Origin: Flavisolibacter ginsenosidimutans
Lineage (GTDB): Bacteria > Bacteroidota > Bacteroidia > Chitinophagales > Chitinophagaceae
Direction: 5' to 3'
NCBI RefSeq assembly: GCF_007970805.1
Contig: NZ_CP042433.1
Location: 4,402,001 to 4,466,000, forward strand
Length of the DNA stretch: 64,000 nucleotides
Shown: piece after piece, positions 45,953 to 54,362 of the stretch
Layout: the number at the start of each line of letters is the position of its first letter
Position numbering within the stretch: position 1 is the first letter of the stretch
Made by a program: the position numbers and the translations under genes
Notes under the pieces: generated by a model
Seen by the model: only the letters and a program-made list of their open reading frames with translations
What the model was told of the DNA's origin: nothing
Databases searched by the model: none

Positions 45953-47278
45953 TTATTTTGCGTTTGCATTTTGGTAATAATCCAAAACCTTTTTGCGCAG
46001 CACAAAATCATACTTCGTGCTGATTAAATTGATGTTGGCGCGGTCAAGATTATTTTTCGCAATGAGATAATCCACCGATGTTCCGACGCCGGCTGTAAAC
46101 CTTGCTTCCGCTGCCTTAAACGAAGTAGTGTAGGCCGAAACCTGCTCCAGCAGCGTTTTGTAGCGTTCGTAAGCGTTGGTCATGTTCAGGTGCGCCTGTT
46201 CAATTTGCTGTTGCAATTGCAGCTTCGTTCCTTCTTCTACCAGTTCGCTGTTGCGCAATGCAATGCCGGCAAGCCTGATATTGTTCTTTGCCCGAAAAGA
46301 ATTAAAAACAGGAATGCGCAAGCCAAGGTTAAGGCCCGAAAAAACGTTGTTTGAAAGCTGGTCTTTGTACGAAATTTTTCCGCCGGCGTTTTGTGCCGCA
46401 CTTGAATAATTGGTTTGTACGCTGCCACCCAAAACCAGCGAAGGATACAAAGAGCCTCGTGCGGATTTCACCGCGTATTCATAACTTTTTTTGCGCAGTT
46501 CAACGGCTTTTACAAGTGAGAATTGTTGCAAAGCTGTTTCATAAACTTCGCTGCTGCTTTTTGCGTAAGCCGTCAAAAAATCTTCTGTGTTGATGCGCTC
46601 AAGATTCATTGCTTCGCTGTACGGAACGTTCATCAGTTGCGCCAGCGTCAGCTTTGCTGTTTGAAGGCTGTTGCGCAAGTTCAAAATGTTCAGTTCATCG
46701 TTCATCAATTGTCCTTTTACATCCGAAACCTGCGAAGGAGCGACGGCGCCCTGCTTGTCCAAAATGTCAAGGCGTTCCAGTTGCTTTGCACTCAGTTCTT
46801 TTTGCTTTGTGGCCGAAGAAACGAGGTCTTCGTTGTTCAGCACTTGCAAATAAGCAAGGATCACGTTCAACGTAAGATTGTCTTTTGCTTGCTGCCATTC
46901 CATACGCGACGCGTCGTATGCGTATGCGGTTTGCTTCACGCTGTTTTGCAGGCTCATGCCGTTGAATAAAACCACGCCGGAATTAATGCCGTAGTTGGCG
47001 TAATTCACCGATTGGTTTACGTAAGCATTGGTAAACGGATCAATGCTCCGGCCTTCGTTTATGCCGTGATTAACGTTTGCGTTTAAGTCGGGGAGAAGGT
47101 TGGCCCTTGCTTGTTTCAAATTTACTTCGGCTGTTTCCGCAAGCAAACTGCTTTGCTTTACGGAAATGTTTTTTGCCAATGCCGTGTCGATGCACTGTTG
47201 CAAGGTAAAATGCTGCGCCCATGCGGTTATCCGTAACAAGAAAAAAAAGAAGCTTCCAAAAATTACACGCCGTTTCAT
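45953..47278 (-). CDS. TolC-family outer-membrane efflux protein
   Basis: A 441-residue outer-membrane channel component with a signal peptide ending TAWAQ. Two OEP repeats with the usual helical pattern: LQQCIDTALAKNISVKQS, LLPDLNANVNHG, LNVILAYLQVLNNEDLV and, in the second half, AVELRKKSYEYAVKSARGSLYPSLVLGGSV. It closes the efflux locus; its start overlaps the stop of the ATPase gene by four bases (ATGA). It should join the HlyD adaptor encoded at 54361-55614. Confidence 0.93.
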   Translation of the reverse strand: MKRRVIFGSFFFFLLRITAWAQHFTLQQCIDTALAKNISVKQSSLLAETAEVNLKQARANLLPDLNANVNHGINEGRSIDPFTNAYVNQSVNYANYGINSGVVLFNGMSLQNSVKQTAYAYDASRMEWQQAKDNLTLNVILAYLQVLNNEDLVSSATKQKELSAKQLERLDILDKQGAVAPSQVSDVKGQLMNDELNILNLRNSLQTAKLTLAQLMNVPYSEAMNLERINTEDFLTAYAKSSSEVYETALQQFSLVKAVELRKKSYEYAVKSARGSLYPSLVLGGSVQTNYSSAAQNAGGKISYKDQLSNNVFSGLNLGLRIPVFNSFRAKNNIRLAGIALRNSELVEEGTKLQLQQQIEQAHLNMTNAYERYKTLLEQVSAYTTSFKAAEARFTAGVGTSVDYLIAKNNLDRANINLISTKYDFVLRKKVLDYYQNANAK

Positions 47279-47964
47279 AAACTAAGGTTCTCTTTTATGT
47301 GTTGCTGAATGCGTCCGTCCAGCAAATCAATTTTCCGGCTGCCGTATTCAGCGTTCTTTTCCGAATGCGTTACCTGGATGATGGTGATGCCTTCTTCTTC
47401 GTTCAGGGTTTTAAAAAGTTGCATGATTTCTTCGCCTTGTTTCGAGTTGAGGTTGCCCGTTGGCTCATCGGCCAGCAAAAGCTTTGGTTTGGCGATGAGT
47501 GCTCTTGCAATGCCCACAAGTTGTTGTTGCCCGCCCGAAAGCTGTGAGGGAAATAAATCTTTTTTGCCTACCATGTTGAAGCGGTCAAGGGTATCGGCTA
47601 CCATCGCTTTGCGTTCAGCTAATTCGATGTTTTGGTAAAGCAACGGCGTTTCAATGTTTTCGTACACCGTCAGTTCGTCAATCAAATGATAAGCCTGGAA
47701 GATGAAGCCGATGTTTTTTTTGTAAAGCTCTGTACGGTGTTTTTCTTTTAAATCATATACCGATTGTCCGGCAAATTCATAACGTCCTTCCGAGGGCATG
47801 TCCAACATGCCGATGATGTTAAGCAAGGTCGATTTACCCGAACCTGATGGGCCCATCACCGAAAGAAATTCGCCTTCGGCAATTGTGAGGTTAATGTCTT
47901 TTAAAATAAAGTTCGGTTTGCCGCCGATTGTGTACCACTTCGAAATATGTTGCAGTTGAATCAT
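47275..47964 (-). CDS. MacB/LolD-type ABC transporter ATPase (divergent copy)
   Basis: A 229-residue ATPase from the ATG at 47964; 25 upstream codons are unlike the family. Walker A GPSGSGKST, Q-loop FIFQAYHLID, signature LSGGQQQLVGIARAL, Walker B LLLADEPTGNL and the H-loop Thr-His-Ser. Two departures from the usual pattern: Leu replaces the Arg after LSGGQQQ, and the D-loop reads GNLNSKQ with Asn where Asp is normal. The second ATPase of the locus (52974-53651) keeps both. Its role may be that of a secondary or regulatory subunit, or this is simply a branch-specific variant. Confidence 0.92.
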   Translation of the reverse strand: MIQLQHISKWYTIGGKPNFILKDINLTIAEGEFLSVMGPSGSGKSTLLNIIGMLDMPSEGRYEFAGQSVYDLKEKHRTELYKKNIGFIFQAYHLIDELTVYENIETPLLYQNIELAERKAMVADTLDRFNMVGKKDLFPSQLSGGQQQLVGIARALIAKPKLLLADEPTGNLNSKQGEEIMQLFKTLNEEEGITIIQVTHSEKNAEYGSRKIDLLDGRIQQHIKENLSL

Positions 47965-48101
47965 ACGGTTTGTTTTTGTACAAAGCTGTACCAATTTCTT
48001 TTCTGCCTCAAATACAAGTGCTTTGACAGTTGGCGACAACGCAGAATGTACGCTTTTGATACAGCTTGTGTGCGATTGTGCAATGAGATAGAAGTTCCTG
48101 A

Positions 48102-50486
48102 TTATTCCGTTCGCAAACTTTTTACCGGATTAACCAACGCCGCTTTCAATGCCTGAAAACCAACCGTCAGCATGGCAATGGTTACAGCTGTAAGAATGGC
48201 AACTGCAAACATCCACCATTGAAAACTGATGCGGTACGCAAAGCCTTGCAGCCATTTGTTCATGGCGTAGTAGCCCAGCGGAACGGCAATGATGGTTCCC
48301 AGTAAAACCGGTTTTAATAAATCTTTCGAAAGAAGCAACACAATGTTCTGCACCGAAGAACCCAAAACTTTTCGCACGCCGATTTCTTTTGTTCGCTTGA
48401 TGGCTGTGTAAGAAGCCAAACCAAACAAACCCAAACAAGCGATGAAAATGGCAATAAGGGAGAAAATGCTCAGCACCGATTCCTGCCTTGCTTCCGTGCG
48501 GTACAAACGATCAAACCGGTCGTCTAAAAAATTGTATTCAAACGGATAATCCGGCGCTGCTGCTGCGTACAGTTTTTTGATGCCGTCAAGCGTTGACGAA
48601 AGGTTTGTTGTTTTTAGCTTGATGAGCGCAAGCCTCTTGTCTCTTCCTGGCGAAATTACCAGTGGGCCGATGGGGTCTTTCAACGAAACATAATGATAGT
48701 CTTCCACCACGCCAATGATGGTGCGGCGAAGGCTGTCGCGGTTCAGGTTGCGTATCCATTTGCCTAGCGCTTGTTCCGGTGTGTAGCCAAGCTTACTTGC
48801 CGCATTGCGGTTAATGAGTACCGCTTGCGCCGAATCGGTTTGAAAGCTTTCCGAAAAATCTCTTCCCGCAATAATTTTAAGACCGAGTGTTTTTACAAAA
48901 TCAAAATCGGTAAACTCGGTGTTGAATAAAAATTTATCCGCGGCGTTTGCTTCGGTTTCAAAACTGTAACTGTCGTGAAAGCCGCCGGGTTCGCCCGACA
49001 TAAGAGAAACGCTTTGTACGGCAGGAAGGTTTAACAAGGCGTCTTTGAATTGGGTCTTGTGGTTTGCTATATCGAGGTTGTCAAACTTTACAATCAGTTC
49101 CTGTTCTTTGTTGAACCCGAGGTCGGCGTTGTGGATGTACCGCATCTGGTTCATGATTACGACCACGCTAATGATAAGGAGAACCGATATCCCGAATTGA
49201 AACACAACAAGTGCCTTTCTGAAAAACGCACCACCCTTGCCGCGCTTTAATTTTCCTTTCAGTGATTCAATGGGCGAGAAGGAGGAAAGCAGCAGCGCTG
49301 GGTAGCTTCCGGCCAGCAGGCCAACCACCAGAATCACGCCGATGATAAAAACACAGATTAACGGATTTGTCCAGTAGGAAGGAAGTTTATAACCGAGCAA
49401 ATTTGTGTAAGCCGGCATCAGCAATTGCAGCAGGCCAATGGAAAGAAGACAGGCAACGGTGGCGTACAAAACCGATTCGAGAATAAACTGTGCCACGAGT
49501 TGCTTTCGCACGGCGCCGAGCACTTTTCGCAAGCCTACTTCTTTTGACCGGTCGCTTGCTCTTGCCGTTGCCAGGTTGATGAAATTGATGCAGGCAATGA
49601 TCAGAATTAAAATGGCAATGGACATAAAGACGTACACCGTTTTTTTATTGCCGTGCTTTACGCTGTCAAAAACATCCGAAGCAAAATAAATTTGGTTTAA
49701 CGGTTTTATGATAAGCCCCATTTTAAAACCGGATTTTGCATAAAATTCACCCAAGTATTTGTCCATGAAAGCCGGGAGCTTTTTTTCTAGTTGCGACGGG
49801 TCCACGGCGGGGTTTAATTGCACATAAGTAAACAGCCCGTTGTTGGGCCATTGCGTAAACCAGTCGGGTTGAACGGGGCGCAGAATTTCAATGGGAACAA
49901 CCATGTCGAATTGCAAATGCGAATTCACCGGAACGTCTTCGCAAATGCCGGTTACTTTTAGTTGTTGTTGCTTGTTGAACTGCACAACCTTTCCAATGGG
50001 ATCATCGTTGCCGAAGTATTTTTTTGCCGCGGTTTGCGTCAGCACAATGCTGTTCGGGTCTTTCAACACCGTAGCCGCAGACCCCCTGACGAGCGGAAAA
50101 TCAAAGAAGCTGAAAAAGTTGCTGTCGGCAATGAAAATGTTTTGTTCGTTAAAGGAAACGTTCTTGTAACTAATCAGATCGTTGTCTTTCATCACCCGCA
50201 CTACTTTCTGAATGGCGTCGGGATAATCGTTGGCCAGCGCCGGTGCATAAGCTGGAGAGACGTAAGGCACTTCCCGCATTTCGCCGTTCATGTTGCCGGT
50301 TCGCATGATGCGGTAAATGTTCTTCCCGTTCTTGTGAAAATTATCGTAGCTCAGTTCATTTAAGATGAAGAGATAAATGAGAAAGCAACAGGTAATGCCA
50401 ACCGTTAAACCAAGTATGTTGATGACGGAAAATATTTTTTGCTTGCGCAGATGTTTTACGGCGAGTAACAAATAATTCTTGAACAT
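48102..50486 (-). CDS. MacB/FtsX-type ABC permease
   Basis: A 794-residue permease with duplicated halves: an N-terminal helix (KHLRKQKIFSVINILGLTVGITCCFLIYLFI), a large periplasmic MacB-PCD domain, three helices about 280-420, a connecting FRKALVVFQFGISVLLIISVVVIMNQMRY helix, a second periplasmic domain, and a last FtsX block (IACLGLFGLASYTAIKRTKEIGVRKVLGSS). The layout is the double-FtsX type of Bacteroidota. A closely related permease begins 10 bp upstream. Confidence 0.93.
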   Translation of the reverse strand: MFKNYLLLAVKHLRKQKIFSVINILGLTVGITCCFLIYLFILNELSYDNFHKNGKNIYRIMRTGNMNGEMREVPYVSPAYAPALANDYPDAIQKVVRVMKDNDLISYKNVSFNEQNIFIADSNFFSFFDFPLVRGSAATVLKDPNSIVLTQTAAKKYFGNDDPIGKVVQFNKQQQLKVTGICEDVPVNSHLQFDMVVPIEILRPVQPDWFTQWPNNGLFTYVQLNPAVDPSQLEKKLPAFMDKYLGEFYAKSGFKMGLIIKPLNQIYFASDVFDSVKHGNKKTVYVFMSIAILILIIACINFINLATARASDRSKEVGLRKVLGAVRKQLVAQFILESVLYATVACLLSIGLLQLLMPAYTNLLGYKLPSYWTNPLICVFIIGVILVVGLLAGSYPALLLSSFSPIESLKGKLKRGKGGAFFRKALVVFQFGISVLLIISVVVIMNQMRYIHNADLGFNKEQELIVKFDNLDIANHKTQFKDALLNLPAVQSVSLMSGEPGGFHDSYSFETEANAADKFLFNTEFTDFDFVKTLGLKIIAGRDFSESFQTDSAQAVLINRNAASKLGYTPEQALGKWIRNLNRDSLRRTIIGVVEDYHYVSLKDPIGPLVISPGRDKRLALIKLKTTNLSSTLDGIKKLYAAAAPDYPFEYNFLDDRFDRLYRTEARQESVLSIFSLIAIFIACLGLFGLASYTAIKRTKEIGVRKVLGSSVQNIVLLLSKDLLKPVLLGTIIAVPLGYYAMNKWLQGFAYRISFQWWMFAVAILTAVTIAMLTVGFQALKAALVNPVKSLRTE

Positions 50487-50496
50487 GCGTAAGGTT

Positions 50497-52917
50497 TTAT
50501 TCGGTTCGTAAATTTTTTACGGGGTTGCTGTTCGCTGCTTTTACCGCCAGTAGGCCAATGGTGAAGAAGGCAACGGCTGCGGCAACCATACCTGCTAACA
50601 AAAACACCCACCATTGCAGGTTGATGCGGTAAGCAAAATCCTGCAACCATTTGTACATGGCCCATCCCGCAACCGGAAAAGCAACGAGTGCTGACACGCC
50701 TATAAGCAACAAGAAATCTTTGGAAAGAAGGCCAACGATGCTGTTGACGCTTGCGCCCAAAACTTTGCGAATGCCGATCTCTTTTACCCGCTGCGAAATG
50801 GTGAAAGCTGAAAGGCCAAACAAACCAAGACAGGCAACGAAAATGGCGATGAGGGCAAAAACGGTGAAGATGGTTTTTTGTCTTTCCTCTGATTGATAAA
50901 GCTTCGCAAAGCGGTCGTCCAAAAATGTGTATTCAAATGGAACCTCAGGCAAGAATTTCTTCCAGGTATTTTCCAAATGCGCAAGGCCTTTGTGCACATC
51001 GCCGGAAAGCTTTACGGTCAATCCGTAATAATTTGAGTTTTTTGGTATGAACATGACCAGCGGCAGTATGCGTTGGTGCATGGATTCAAAATGAAAATCG
51101 TTGAATACGCCAACAACCTGTCCCTTGTTTCCGCCGTAAACCATTTGTTTGCCCACGGCTTGCTCAGGTGTGTTGAAGCCGAGAATTTTTACAGAGGCTT
51201 CGTTTAACAAAAACGAAGACGTGTCCATGCCGTAAGCATTTGAAAAGCCTCTGCCCGCAAGAATTTTCACGCCGTAAGTGGATAAATAATCTTCGTCTGC
51301 CACCACATATTTTATATCGGCTTGTGTAGGCGTAAGGCTGTCGCCTCTGTTAATTTGCGTGCCCATGTTGTCAAGCAATCTTCCCGTGGGAATACGCGAC
51401 GAGCGGGCCATGCTTTTAACCGCTGCACTGGAAAGCACTTCGCTTTTAAACGATTCGTATTTGGGCGTAAGGCCGCCGTTGTACGAAAGCGTTACGATGC
51501 GGTCTTTGTCAAAGCCAAGCGATTTGTTTTGCATGTACCGCAACTGTTGAAAAACAACGGCTGTGGCAATGATGAGCACAATGGAAATAGAGAACTGCAC
51601 CACCACCAGCGCCTTGCGAAACGACAAGCCGCCGCTGCCCGGTTTAAGAATGCCTTTCAAAACTTTTATGGGTTGAAAAGACGAAAGAAACAACGCGGGA
51701 TATAAGCCGGAAAGCAGACCTACGGCGAACGGAACAAGCGACAACGGCAACAGCGTATGCCAGTTAAGCAAGATGGCGATGTTTAAATTTTGTCCCGAAA
51801 GTTTGTTTAAAAAAGGCAGCGTAAGCCAGGTGAAAAAGAAGGCGAGCAGCGTGGCCATCCAGCACATTAAAACCGACTCGCTCAGGAATTGTGCAATGAG
51901 TTCTTTTTTTCCTGCGCCCACTACTTTGCGGATGCCGATTTCCTTTCCGCGCAACACCGAACGGGCCGTGGAAAGGTTCATGTAATTGATGCAGGCAATG
52001 AGCAAAATGACGAGGGCGATGATCGAAAAAATATAAACCCGTTTAATGTCGCCGTTCTCTTCAACCTCGTCGTCCGTATGTGATTGGAGATGAATGTCGG
52101 TAAGCTTGCGCAGCGTGAGCAACGAATAATCGGAGGCTTTTGTCAGCCCGTTGTTGTCGGGCGGAATGTGGCGGTTTTGAAAGGCCGGCAACTGCGCTTC
52201 TAATTTTTTCGGATCATAATTATCTGGCAAAAGCACATAGGTATAAAAAGCATTATTGCCGTAATTGTTTTCAAAATTCTTTTTGCCGTAAACTGCCGAA
52301 TCCATCAGGGTTGGAAAAGAAATCAGGACTTCGGGATGAAGATGCGCATTGGAAGGGAAGGCTTTGTAAATGCCCGTTACTTTCAAATCAAACTGATTGT
52401 TCATGCGAATGACCTTGTTCAACGGGTCTTCGTTGCCGAAATATTTTTTTGCCGTTTCTTCTGTCAGCATTACGGAGAAAGGTTCGGCCAAAGCCTTTGC
52501 CGGATTGCCACGCAACACGTGTACATCGAAAAGATTAAGCAAATCACCGTCGCCGAAAAACGAATTGTTTTCGCTGAACATTTTTTCTTCAAAGCGAAAG
52601 GGCGTCGGAAAGTTTTGCAGAAGCTGCGAGAGCACTTTGATTTCTTTAAAATCGTTTCGCAGCAAAGAACCAAAAGGCGGCGCAATGGCCGACAGGCTTA
52701 AGTTGACGTCTTTGGTTTGCGGGTTCAAAAAGGTGCGTTCGACGCGGTAAATGTTCTTTGCGTTGCGAAAGCGATCATAGCTTAATTCGTTCAGGATATA
52801 AGCCAAAATCAACAGGCAACACGTTAAGCCAACCGTTAACCCAAAAAGATTAATGAAGGAAATGGCCTTGTACTTTCGAAAATTGCGCAGGGCAATTTTC
52901 AAATAATTGCGGAACAT
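50497..52917 (-). CDS. MacB/FtsX-type ABC permease
   Basis: An 806-residue paralogue of the next gene with the same arrangement: N-terminal helix (NFRKYKAISFINLFGLTVGLTCCLLILAYI), periplasmic domain, GIRKVVGAGKKELIAQFLSESVL transmembrane block, FRKALVVVQFSISIVLIIATAVVFQQLRYMQNKSLG, second periplasmic domain and the end block VACLGLFGLSAFTISQRVKEIGIRKVLGAS. It is 56 bp after the ATPase gene and 10 bp before the second permease, so one operon is very likely. The exported substrate is not known. Confidence 0.93.
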   Translation of the reverse strand: MFRNYLKIALRNFRKYKAISFINLFGLTVGLTCCLLILAYILNELSYDRFRNAKNIYRVERTFLNPQTKDVNLSLSAIAPPFGSLLRNDFKEIKVLSQLLQNFPTPFRFEEKMFSENNSFFGDGDLLNLFDVHVLRGNPAKALAEPFSVMLTEETAKKYFGNEDPLNKVIRMNNQFDLKVTGIYKAFPSNAHLHPEVLISFPTLMDSAVYGKKNFENNYGNNAFYTYVLLPDNYDPKKLEAQLPAFQNRHIPPDNNGLTKASDYSLLTLRKLTDIHLQSHTDDEVEENGDIKRVYIFSIIALVILLIACINYMNLSTARSVLRGKEIGIRKVVGAGKKELIAQFLSESVLMCWMATLLAFFFTWLTLPFLNKLSGQNLNIAILLNWHTLLPLSLVPFAVGLLSGLYPALFLSSFQPIKVLKGILKPGSGGLSFRKALVVVQFSISIVLIIATAVVFQQLRYMQNKSLGFDKDRIVTLSYNGGLTPKYESFKSEVLSSAAVKSMARSSRIPTGRLLDNMGTQINRGDSLTPTQADIKYVVADEDYLSTYGVKILAGRGFSNAYGMDTSSFLLNEASVKILGFNTPEQAVGKQMVYGGNKGQVVGVFNDFHFESMHQRILPLVMFIPKNSNYYGLTVKLSGDVHKGLAHLENTWKKFLPEVPFEYTFLDDRFAKLYQSEERQKTIFTVFALIAIFVACLGLFGLSAFTISQRVKEIGIRKVLGASVNSIVGLLSKDFLLLIGVSALVAFPVAGWAMYKWLQDFAYRINLQWWVFLLAGMVAAAVAFFTIGLLAVKAANSNPVKNLRTE

Positions 52918-52973
52918 AAAATTAATTTGAAGTCGTTATTCTTTCGGCTTGTGTATTCTTTCTTTCAAACGGT

Positions 52974-53651
52974 TTACACCATGATGTTCTCCAACACCGT
53001 TTGTCCGTCCAACATGCGAATGATGCGGTGGCTGTAACGTGCATCGTGTTCGGAGTGGGTCACCATTACAATTGTGGTTCCCTGTTCGTTTAAATCGGTT
53101 AAGAGTTGCATCACTTCGTTGCCGTTGCTTGAATCAAGGTTGCCCGTCGGTTCATCCGCAAGAATCAGCTTTGGGTTGTTTACCACCGCCCTTGCTACGG
53201 CTACGCGTTGTTGTTGCCCGCCCGAAAGTTGTTGTGGGTAGTGGTTACGACGGTGCATAATCTGCATTTTATCCAGCACGGCTTCCACGCGGCCTTTTCT
53301 GTCGGCAGTAGAAACACCGAGATAAATGAGCGGCAACTCTACGTTTTCAAAAACGGTCAATTCATCAATGAGGTTAAAGCTTTGAAACACGAAGCCAATG
53401 TTTTTCTTGCGCAGGTCGGCACGTTTGCGTTCGTTGAAGCCGGCGACTTCGATGCCGTTAAATTGAAAGCTGCCGCCATCAGGATCATCGAGCAGGCCAA
53501 GAATATTGAGCAGGGTAGATTTGCCGCAGCCCGAAGGCCCCATTACCGCGACAAACTCGCCTTCTTTTACGTCAATGTCCAATTTGTTCAGGGCTACCGT
53601 TTCTACGTCTTCGGTACGGTAGATTTTTTCCATGTTTCGAATCTTTATCAT
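52974..53651 (-). CDS. MacB/LolD-type ABC transporter ATPase
   Basis: A 225-residue ATPase with the canonical set: Walker A VMGPSGCGKST, Q-loop FVFQSFNLID, signature LSGGQQQRVAVARAV, Walker B LILADEPTGNLDSS and the Thr-His-Ser-Glu H-loop. It is of the MacB/LolD class, which powers FtsX-type permeases from the cytosol without substrate crossing the inner membrane. It heads the permease genes. Unlike the copy at 47275-47964 it has the normal Arg and D-loop Asp. Confidence 0.95.
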   Translation of the reverse strand: MIKIRNMEKIYRTEDVETVALNKLDIDVKEGEFVAVMGPSGCGKSTLLNILGLLDDPDGGSFQFNGIEVAGFNERKRADLRKKNIGFVFQSFNLIDELTVFENVELPLIYLGVSTADRKGRVEAVLDKMQIMHRRNHYPQQLSGGQQQRVAVARAVVNNPKLILADEPTGNLDSSNGNEVMQLLTDLNEQGTTIVMVTHSEHDARYSHRIIRMLDGQTVLENIMV

Positions 53652-53684
53652 GTTGATGGGTTTGAACTTTGAGCTGACGGCTTC

Positions 53685-53852
53685 TTAATAAATGTCAACG
53701 ATTAAAAAAGAAGGATAGAGTGGCGCCGATGCTTTGTGCACCTTAACGGGTTTTGTAACTTTTTTAACGCTGTCGGTTTTCTTTTTCTCTTGTTGCGGTT
53801 GCAGTGGAGCGTTGTGCATGCAAAGCAGCGAAAGCAATAGAAGCAATTTCAT
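53685..53852 (-). CDS. short exported peptide candidate (55 aa)
   Basis: A minus-strand ATG frame coding for 55 residues: a very hydrophobic start (KLLLLLSLLCMHNA), then a Lys/Val-rich basic middle and the C-terminus PLYPSFLIVDIY. It looks like a short secreted or membrane-anchored peptide. It lies 33 bp before the ATPase gene on the same strand, so it could be the first gene of the ABC operon. No family is recognised and it could be non-coding. Confidence 0.4.
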   Translation of the reverse strand: MKLLLLLSLLCMHNAPLQPQQEKKKTDSVKKVTKPVKVHKASAPLYPSFLIVDIY

Positions 53853-53941
53853 AATCGTTGGTTTGGCAGAGACATCCGCTTTCAGCTTATAGTCTCCTGG
53901 TTGTTGATTTTTGTTTAAGTTCAGTTTATAATAAACTGTTT

Positions 53942-54289
53942 ATGAGAAATTATCAACTGCTTGATTTCTGGCAAAAAAGTCACCGGCTTACACTGCGCAT
54001 TTACAAGGCCACCCAAACCTTTCCCAAGGAAGAAGTTTATGGAATTACGTCATAAATGCGCCGATCTTCCACTTCCATTCCCACCAATATCGCAGAAGGT
54101 TGCGGAAGAGAATCAACAGCTGAACTCAAACGCTTCTTTTCAATCGCGGCCGGCTCTTCCTCCGAACTTCACTATCAACTACTCTTAAGCAAAGACCTGA
54201 GTTATTTGTCCGAACAGTTATACAAAGAACTTAGCGATGAAGTCGTACAAATTAGAAAAATGATTTATTGTTACTGTGATAAATTCTGA
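53942..54289 (+). pseudogene. four-helix-bundle (S23/IVP-type) protein interrupted by a stop codon
   Basis: A 115-codon gene whose translation is clearly of the four-helix-bundle/S23 family (YQLLDFWQKSHRLTLRIYKA, FPKEEVYGITS, then MRRSSTSIPTNIAEGCGRES, ELHYQLLLSKDL). An in-frame TAA at 54053-54055 replaces the codon that in the family is usually Gln before MRRxxxSIPxNIAEG, so a single C-to-T change (CAA to TAA) would restore it. The gene lies within the minus-strand export locus on the opposite strand, between the HlyD gene and the ABC genes. These proteins are encoded in rRNA intervening sequences and elsewhere; the role is unknown. Confidence 0.85.
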
Positions 54290-54362
54290 GCCGTCAGCTA
54301 TCGGTTTGACGCCTCTAAATTTTAGCTCACATCTAACAGCCGATAACCGATTGCTGACGGCT
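54289..54362. terminator. inverted repeat joining two convergent stop codons
   Basis: AGCCGTCAGCTATCGGTT (54289-54306) and AACCGATTGCTGACGGCT (54345-54362) pair at 17 of 18 bases. The first arm begins on the last base of the S23-type gene's stop codon and the second ends on the stop codon of the HlyD gene. A 10-mer of it (GCTGACGGCT) recurs at 53673-53682. Probably a bidirectional terminator, though the T-run is weak (ATTTCTTT). Confidence 0.6.

Noticed and set aside
47965..48039. N-terminal extension of the second ABC ATPase
   Set aside because: The family begins at MIQLQHISKWY; the extra residues have no family resemblance.
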